From: an uncultured Caulobacterales bacterium
GTDB taxonomy: Bacteria; Pseudomonadota; Alphaproteobacteria; Caulobacterales; Caulobacteraceae
Length of the DNA: 17,623 nt
Assembly: GCA_903889785.1 (NCBI GenBank)
Contig: CAISYT010000122.1
Span: 1-17,623, forward strand
Reading direction: 5' to 3'
Shown: positions 13,544 to 17,623 of the stretch, in pieces
Position numbering within the stretch: the first letter of the stretch is position 1
How the letters are laid out: each line of letters begins with the position of its first letter
Program-made: the position numbers and the translations under genes
The notes under the pieces: model-generated
Seen by the model: the letters and a program-made list of their open reading frames with translations, nothing else
Told to the model about the DNA's origin: nothing
Databases searched by the model: none

Positions 13544-14297
13544 TCCGCCGCCTCACGCTATACACGCTGGCGACGTGCCTGTTTGTAGCCACCCCGGCCC
13601 TGGCGCTGCCACCGGTCTGGACCGTGCGTGACGCCGATTCCGAAATGGTGCTGTTCGGATCCATTCACATACTGCCGCCCGCCCTAGATTGGCGGCCGCC
13701 TCCCCTCGATGCGGCCCTCAAGGTCGCCGACGATCTCTGGCTGGAGATTCCGACCGATCCAGGTACCGCTGCTGCTGCTCTTGTCGCGCCGCTGGCCCGC
13801 CTGCCGGCGCATCAAACCTTGGACGGATTGCTGTCGGGCGCTCAGACCGCCAAGCAGGGCGCTAACGCCGGCGGCGGCGTCGAACAGACCCTGACCGCTG
13901 ATCTGGACCGTACCGCCAGGCTGATGGCCTTTGAGACCCTGGATCAACAGACTGAGCTCTTCGCGGGCGCGTCACCGCGCGTGCAGATCGCCTCGCTGGA
14001 GCAGACCCTGCGTGAACTGGTCGAGGACCTCCGCGGCTATGATCGGCTGGTAACAGCTTGAATGGCAGGCGATGTGACGGCCCCGAGCACACTGGCTGTT
14101 GATCCCTGCGCCGCCAGTCGCCCAAGCTCTACGAGCACTATTTGACGGCACGCAACGCCGCCTGGATCATTCAGATCCTTCACCGACTGGCGGGGTCTGG
14201 GCACACCGTTGTGGTGGTAGGTGTCGCGCATCTGCTTGGGCCCGACGGGCTGCCTGCGCACCTCCGCGCGCTTGGATATTCGGTCGATGGCCCTTAA
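13540..14297 (+). pseudogene. Broken TraB/GumN-family gene (nonsense codon, frameshift, probable internal deletion)
   Basis: The first 173 residues form an open frame: signal peptide MIRRLTLYTLATCLFVATPALA, then VLFGSIHILP (residues 38-46), the N-terminal mark of TraB/GumN proteins. The frame ends at TGA 14059-14061, where the family expects Trp (LVTA-W-MAGD). The same frame continues past it with MAGDVTAPSTLAVDP, then a one-base loss near 14104-14106 moves the homology to another frame: LRRQSPKLYEHYLTARNAAW, and later HTVVVVGVAHLLGPDGL and LRALGYSVDGP, the conserved C-terminus, ending at TAA 14295-14297. About 30-40 residues usually found between LDGLL and GVEQTL also seem absent. Members are envelope-associated proteins of uncertain, possibly metalloprotease-like, function. 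Start overlaps the mutM stop. Sequencing error could explain the point lesions but not a deletion. Confidence 0.85.
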
Positions 14298-14322
14298 ACC
14301 TTCACTGAACCGCAGGGAGCGA

Positions 14323-14351
14323 TTGACCGGCGCGGGTCATTCCCCTATATC
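14323..14351 (+). promoter_or_regulatory. Probable sigma70-type promoter of rpsT
   Basis: TTGACC (14323-14328) and TATATC (14346-14351) are separated by 17 bases, a good housekeeping promoter, 58 bases before the rpsT ATG. It lies after the end of the broken gene and so gives rpsT its own transcription start. Confidence 0.65.
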
Positions 14352-14372
14352 CGCGCGCTCACTCGGATCGGC

Positions 14373-14385
14373 CCCCGTTCTGGGG
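14373..14385 (+). other. Small hairpin followed by TCTTT in the rpsT leader
   Basis: CCCC and GGGG close a 5-base loop (GTTCT) and are followed by TCTTT, between the promoter and the rpsT start. S20 regulates its own translation in E. coli; whether this stem takes part in such control is unknown. The 4-bp stem is short, so it could be incidental. Confidence 0.3.
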
Positions 14386-14408
14386 TCTTTGTCACCTAAG
14401 GTTAGTTC

Positions 14409-14678
14409 ATGGCCAACAATCCCGGCGCCAAGAAAGCGATCCGCAAGATCGCACGTCGCACCGAGGTCAACACCGCGCGCCGTTCGCGCGTGCGTACCTA
14501 CCTGCGCAAGTTTCAGGACGCCCTGACTGCTGGTGATGTCGCTCTGGCCAAGACCGCTTTCATCGAAGCTCAGTCCGAGCTGATGCGTGCCGTTTCTAAG
14601 GGCGTTGTCCACAAGAACACAGGCGCTCGCAAGGTGTCGCGCCTCGCGGCTCAATTGAAGAAGCTTGCTGCGGCCTAA
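14409..14678 (+). CDS. rpsT: 30S ribosomal protein S20
   Basis: S20 is a primary 16S rRNA-binding protein of the small subunit. The 89-residue, very basic, helical product begins MANNPGAKKAIRKIARRTEV and continues ARRSRVRTYLRKFQDAL, ending GARKVSRLAAQLKKLAAA, all typical of bacterial S20. The ATG is preceded by AAGG at eight bases. It stands immediately upstream of the dnaA regulatory region, an order I recall from other Alphaproteobacteria, and has its own promoter and terminator, so it is probably monocistronic. Confidence 0.97.
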   Translation: MANNPGAKKAIRKIARRTEVNTARRSRVRTYLRKFQDALTAGDVALAKTAFIEAQSELMRAVSKGVVHKNTGARKVSRLAAQLKKLAAA

Positions 14679-14694
14679 GGGCCGCGCTTTCTTT
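14670..14694 (+). terminator. Intrinsic terminator of rpsT overlapping its stop codon
   Basis: GCGGCC (14670-14675) and GGCCGC (14680-14685) pair around a TAAG loop, followed by GCTTTCTTT. The rpsT stop codon TAA is in the loop, so the last sense codons form the left arm. The T tract is interrupted by C, but stem and position are convincing. Confidence 0.7.
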
Positions 14695-14813
14695 AGAGTT
14701 AGCTTATATTTCAGCGATTTGGAACGGCCAGCGGCAAAGCTCGGCCGGTGAACGCGTTTCTATCGTGTTCGGGTGTGCGACAATTTGGCCCGCGCGAGCT
14801 TGAACAAATACGA

Positions 14814-14832
14814 CAGTTCCTTTGCAGAACTG
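14814..14832. promoter_or_regulatory. Dyad CAGTTC-N7-GAACTG upstream of the dnaA promoter
   Basis: Perfect 6-base arms (CAGTTC 14814-14819, GAACTG 14827-14832) stand around seven bases, about 52 bases before the likely -35. The core GTTC-N7-GAAC resembles but does not equal the alphaproteobacterial LexA box GTTC-N7-GTTC, since the second half is inverted. It is a candidate operator without a named binder. Confidence 0.4.
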
Positions 14833-14842
14833 GGACCGCCAA

Positions 14843-14861
14843 GAGTCAACACAAAAGACTC
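14843..14861. promoter_or_regulatory. Paired GANTC (CcrM-type) sites upstream of dnaA
   Basis: GAGTC (14843-14847) and GACTC (14857-14861) lie nine bases apart, 23 bases before the likely dnaA -35. GANTC is methylated by the cell-cycle-regulated methylase CcrM in Alphaproteobacteria, and dnaA transcription in Caulobacter responds to methylation state. The two sites also form a 5-bp dyad with each other. No ccrM gene is in this window. Confidence 0.55.
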
Positions 14862-14883
14862 ACCTTTTCACCAAGTTTTCCAT

Positions 14884-14911
14884 TTGACGGCTCCTGGCGG
14901 CGGACTAGGGT
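14884..14911 (+). promoter_or_regulatory. Probable dnaA promoter
   Basis: TTGACG (14884-14889) and TAGGGT (14906-14911) are 16 bases apart, just downstream of an AT-rich stretch and the GANTC pair. It is the best housekeeping-type pair in the interval. If used, the dnaA mRNA has an untranslated leader of about 250 bases. Confidence 0.55.
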
Positions 14912-15086
14912 AGGGTCCAATTTGCCCTTCAATGCCCAAAGGGCCGGACGACAAAAACATCGGTGGCGGGAAGTCTTCGCTGCCGAATTAGCCCTTCTGT
15001 ATAAGCGTTTTAGAAAGCGTGCGCCGCTAGCTGCGCGGCTGATTCAAGATTAATGTCGCGCTCAAGGCGCGGCCCTCGGAACGATC

Positions 15087-15103
15087 CGCGCCGGCCGGGC
15101 GCG
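15087..15103 (+). other. GC-rich stem in the dnaA leader
   Basis: CGCGCC (15087-15092) and GGCGCG (15098-15103) pair around GGCCG, about 70 bases before the dnaA start codon. It is a stable all-GC stem with no T tract, so more likely an mRNA leader structure than a terminator. Confidence 0.35.
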
Positions 15104-15171
15104 ACGGACTTTGGGGCGGGAGCCCTGGGTCAGTCGAACGGCCGCCGCACCACGGAATAGGGAGGGACAGA

Positions 15172-16626
15172 GTGCCGGACTACAGTTTGACGCGGAGCTC
15201 GCCTTCCGGCGCTGCAGGCGCGGCCTGGGTCAGCGCGTGCCAGACGCTTAAGCGCGAACTTGGCGATGCGGCGTTTGGCTCTTGGCTGGGTCAGGCCTCG
15301 CTTCGCGAAACGCGCGACGGACACCTGGTTGTGGTCACCCCTACCGGCATGGCGCGAGACTGGATTCGCCGTAATGCCTGGCGCCGTATCGCAGAGCTTT
15401 GGGCCGAGAACGACCCCCAGAGCCGCCGGCTTGACCTGAAATCTCGCCATGAGTTTGACGCCCAGCTCCAGGGCCTGGCGAACCAGGGCGCTGGTGCGGA
15501 TCTGACGCCGAGCGTCGGCGAGATTATTGAAATTGTCGCCCCCATCGCCACCGATGCTCCGGCTCGCGCACCGCTACCCTTGGGCAAGACCGCCGGCCTG
15601 CAGGAACGCCTGACCTTCGAAAGCTTCGTAACCGGCCCGGCCAACGAATTCGCCCATGCGGTGGCCAAGCGGGTCGCCAACTGGACGGACGGCCACTTTA
15701 ACCCCGTCGTGTTCCACGGCCCCTATGGCTTTGGCAAAACCCACCTGCTCAACGCCATGGCCTGGGAGGCGATGCGCGCCGCGCCCGATAAGAAGGTGGT
15801 TTACCTCACCGCAGAACGGTTCCTGTCGGGCTTTGTGCGGGCGGTGATGGATCGCTCGACCAGCAGCTTCAAGGACGAGTTGCGCACTGCGGATCTGCTG
15901 ATCATCGACGATGTTCATTTCGTTGGCGGCAAACAGTCGACCCAAGAAGAGCTGTGCCACACCCTGACGGCCCTGATGGAAGATGGACGCCGCGTTGTAT
16001 TCAGCGCTGATCGCCCGCCTTCGGCGCTGACGGAAGTGGACGCCCGCCTGCGCAGCCACCTTTCCGCGGGCCTGGTCTGTGGCATTGAGCCGGCCGACCG
16101 GTCGCTGCGACTTGGCATTCTGGAACGCAAACTGACCTCGCTGTCGCGCCAGCTTAGCCAGAGCATCGGCGCGCGGCCCGACGTGCTGCAGTTCCTGGCT
16201 GATCGATTTACCGATAGCGTGCGCGAACTCGAAGGCGCCTTGAACACCCTGGTTGCTCGTGCCGGTGAAGGCCTTTCACGACTGACGCTCGACGAGGCCC
16301 AGGCCATTCTGCGCCCGCACCTGCGCGGTGCCGAAAAGCGCATCACGGTCGACGATATCCAAAAGGCTACCTCCGAACATTTCGGCCTTAAACAGGCCGA
16401 TCTGATCAGCGAGCGCCGCAATCGTTCCATCGCCCGGCCGCGTCAGGCTGCCATGTGGCTAGCCAAGCAATTGACTACCCGCTCCCTGCCCGACATCGGT
16501 CGGCGGTTCGGAGGCCGCGACCACACCACAGTGCTGCACGCTGTGCGGCGGATTGAAGCGCTGAAAGCCGATGACCCCGTGCTGACCCGCGACCTCGAAG
16601 CGCTGATCCGCAAGCTGCGCGGCTAA
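15172..16626 (+). CDS. dnaA: Chromosomal replication initiator DnaA
   Basis: DnaA binds ATP and DNA boxes at the origin, opens the duplex and loads the helicase. The 484-residue protein shows all four domains. Domain I covers residues 15-90 (AWVSACQTLKRELGDAAFGS), with a linker II to about 145. AAA+ domain III has Walker A GPYGFGKT (183-190), Walker B LLIIDDVHF (242-250) and the box VII Arg region DARLRSHLSAGL. Domain IV has the signature GGRDHTTVLHAVRRIE (447-462). The start is GTG (VPDYSL) with GGAGGG five bases upstream, the only strong ribosome site nearby. In Caulobacter both dnaA transcription (GANTC methylation) and DnaA proteolysis (Lon, ClpP) are cell-cycle linked; only the GANTC part is visible here. 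trmD follows after 31 bases. Confidence 0.98.
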   Translation: MPDYSLTRSSPSGAAGAAWVSACQTLKRELGDAAFGSWLGQASLRETRDGHLVVVTPTGMARDWIRRNAWRRIAELWAENDPQSRRLDLKSRHEFDAQLQGLANQGAGADLTPSVGEIIEIVAPIATDAPARAPLPLGKTAGLQERLTFESFVTGPANEFAHAVAKRVANWTDGHFNPVVFHGPYGFGKTHLLNAMAWEAMRAAPDKKVVYLTAERFLSGFVRAVMDRSTSSFKDELRTADLLIIDDVHFVGGKQSTQEELCHTLTALMEDGRRVVFSADRPPSALTEVDARLRSHLSAGLVCGIEPADRSLRLGILERKLTSLSRQLSQSIGARPDVLQFLADRFTDSVRELEGALNTLVARAGEGLSRLTLDEAQAILRPHLRGAEKRITVDDIQKATSEHFGLKQADLISERRNRSIARPRQAAMWLAKQLTTRSLPDIGRRFGGRDHTTVLHAVRRIEALKADDPVLTRDLEALIRKLRG

Positions 16627-16657
16627 GTCTGGCTTAAACTGTGCTAAGGGGCGGCCC

Positions 16658-17383
16658 ATGTTCGCCGCCACGATCCTGACCATGTTTCCCGAGGCCTTTC
16701 CCGGCTCGCTCGGTGTTTCCCTGATCGGGACGGCTTGGCGCGAAGCGGGGCTTTGGAGTCTGGAAACGCTAGACATTCGGGGCTTTTCCAAAGATAAGCG
16801 CGGCTTCCTCGACGATACCCCCGCTGGCGGGGGTGCCGGACAGGTGATGCGGGCAGACGTGATCGCCTCGGCGCTGGACGGCGTGGAGGGGAACGGTCGG
16901 CCCCTATTGTATATGAGCGCCCGGGGTCGGCCCCTGACCCAGGCGCGTGCGAAAGTGTGGGCCGACGGACCGGGCGTTATCGTCTTGTGCGGCCGGTTCG
17001 AGGGGGTGGACCAGCGGGTGCTCGACGCCCGGGGGTTCGAGGAAGTCAGTGTCGGAGACGCGGTTCTCGCCGGTGGCGAAGCGGCGGCAATGGTTCTGAT
17101 CGAGGCTTGCGTGCGTTTGGCGCCAGGTGTTCTGGGCAACGCAGCTAGCACAGTCGAAGAGAGCTTCGAGGACGGCCTCCTTGAGCATCCGCAGTACACG
17201 AGACCGCGGAGCTTCGAGGGCCACGACATCCCCGAGGTGCTGCTGAGTGGAAACCACGCCGAAATCGGCAAGTGGCGCGCCGCCCAGCGGGAGAAGACGA
17301 CGCGGGAGCGCCGGCCGGATCTCTGGTCTGCCCATCTCGCCAATCAACAGGCAAAAGGCGGCCCCAAGGGCCAGCCCAAATAG
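16658..17383 (+). CDS. trmD: tRNA (guanine37-N1)-methyltransferase TrmD
   Basis: TrmD puts the m1G37 methyl on tRNAs with G36, preventing +1 frameshifts. The 241-residue SPOUT protein has the expected marks: MFAATILTMFPEAFPGSLG, the loop TPAGGGAGQVMRADVI, then the knotted SAM site with VIVLCGRFEGVDQRVLD and VGDAVLAGGEAAAMVLIEA, followed by LLEHPQYTRP and VLLSGNHAEIGKWR. AAGGGG lies before the ATG. Usually trmD sits in rpsP-rimM-trmD-rplS; here rplS follows but dnaA, not rimM, is immediately upstream. With 31 bases after dnaA and no terminator, readthrough from dnaA is possible. The Lys/Gly/Pro-rich tail (QQAKGGPKGQPK) is variable in the family. Confidence 0.97.
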   Translation: MFAATILTMFPEAFPGSLGVSLIGTAWREAGLWSLETLDIRGFSKDKRGFLDDTPAGGGAGQVMRADVIASALDGVEGNGRPLLYMSARGRPLTQARAKVWADGPGVIVLCGRFEGVDQRVLDARGFEEVSVGDAVLAGGEAAAMVLIEACVRLAPGVLGNAASTVEESFEDGLLEHPQYTRPRSFEGHDIPEVLLSGNHAEIGKWRAAQREKTTRERRPDLWSAHLANQQAKGGPKGQPK

Positions 17384-17393
17384 GAGTATTGAT

Positions 17394-17623
17394 ATGGCCA
17401 AGAACATCATCGCCGAACTGGCGGCCGAGGAAATCGCCCGTCTGTCCGTCGCCCGCGCCACGCCGGATTTCCAACCCGGCGACACCCTGCGCGTCAATGT
17501 GAAGATCAAGGAAGGCGAGCGTGAGCGCGTCCAGGCCTATGAAGGCGTTTGCATCGGTCGCGCCGGCGGCGGCATGTCCGAGACCTTCACGGTCCGCAAG
17601 ATCAGCTTTGGCGAAGGCGTGGA
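17394..17623 (+). CDS. rplS: 50S ribosomal protein L19 (3' partial)
   Basis: L19 sits at the 30S-50S interface. The window holds the first 76 codons: MAKNIIAELAAEEIARLS, then FQPGDTLRVNVKIKEGERER, VQAYEGVCIGRAGGG and SETFTVRKISFGEGV, all conserved L19 segments. The reading frame runs off the end of the window. AGGAG overlaps the trmD TAG stop and stands eight bases before the ATG, so trmD and rplS are cotranscribed and probably translationally linked. Confidence 0.95.
   Translation, partial: MAKNIIAELAAEEIARLSVARATPDFQPGDTLRVNVKIKEGERERVQAYEGVCIGRAGGGMSETFTVRKISFGEGV

Larger units (their letters stand above)
14695..15171 (+). other. Long non-coding interval upstream of dnaA
   Basis: About 480 bases between the rpsT terminator and the dnaA GTG hold no convincing gene. 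A 101-residue frame across 14748-15053 starts with GTG, has no ribosome site and shows no recognisable domain. The stretch is more AT-rich and homopolymer-containing in its first half (14690-15050) and very GC-rich in the last 120 bases. It holds the dyad, GANTC pair, promoter and leader stem listed separately, plus a third GANTC (GATTC, 15041-15045). I found no TTATNCACA box in it, so I do not call it an origin. Confidence 0.75.

Noticed and set aside
14748..15053. 101-residue frame upstream of dnaA
   Set aside because: GTG start without a ribosome site, composition unlike a real protein (Arg/Ser/Phe mixture), and it covers the likely dnaA promoter and GANTC pair.
14679..15171. Replication origin in the interval upstream of dnaA
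   Set aside because: No TTATNCACA boxes, no box cluster and no clear unwinding element. In Alphaproteobacteria the origin is often away from dnaA, near hemE.

Overview
The window is a GC-rich stretch of bacterial chromosome that reads as alphaproteobacterial. The grounds are an rpsT-dnaA block, a dut / ubiB-ubiE-mutM neighbourhood, a fabA-fabB-fabI run, a redox-active (CGPC) CnoX-type thioredoxin, and paired GANTC sites just upstream of the likely dnaA promoter. GANTC is the target of the CcrM methylase of this class. A Caulobacterales-like or related lineage is my best guess; I cannot name a genus. Almost everything here is core housekeeping, packed closely on both strands. I see no rRNA, tRNA, insertion sequence, CRISPR array or prophage.

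Layout. (1) 1-3625: the 3' part of a UbiH/UbiF-type FAD hydroxylase (+) converges on a minus-strand run in transcription order ProXp-ala (tRNA-Pro editing), CnoX-like chaperedoxin, LON-domain protein, Trm112-like protein. The last three are almost contiguous. (2) 3694-6031: a DUF6065-like gene (+), a glyoxylate/D-glycerate-type dehydrogenase (-), and a secreted SH3-domain protein (+). The start codons of the last two appear to share one CATG. (3) 6110-8902: fabA, fabB and fabI (+), the unsaturated fatty acid branch plus enoyl-ACP reductase. (4) 8903-10332: a tentative 41-residue membrane protein, dut (-), and a putative lipoprotein (+). (5) 10334-12610: ubiB and ubiE on the minus strand, three bases apart. 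(6) 12677-14297: mutM (+) followed, with an ATGA overlap, by a broken TraB/GumN-family gene. (7) 14323-16626: rpsT with its own promoter and terminator, a roughly 490-base regulatory interval, then dnaA. (8) 16658-17623: trmD and the start of rplS, directly behind dnaA.

How the genes fit together: ubiH-type, ubiB and ubiE serve ubiquinone synthesis; fabA/B/I serve membrane lipid synthesis; ProXp-ala, trmD, rpsT and rplS serve translation and its fidelity; mutM and dut keep oxidised guanine and uracil out of DNA; dnaA starts replication.

The points most worth a second look are the TraB/GumN pseudogene (nonsense codon, frameshift and apparent internal deletion), the dnaA-trmD-rplS junction without rpsP-rimM, the dnaA upstream region (GANTC pair, GTTC-N7-GAAC dyad, long leader), the divergent pair sharing CATG, and the lipoprotein gene lying where coaBC is often found. 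I do not see convincing evidence of a new multi-gene system in this window.
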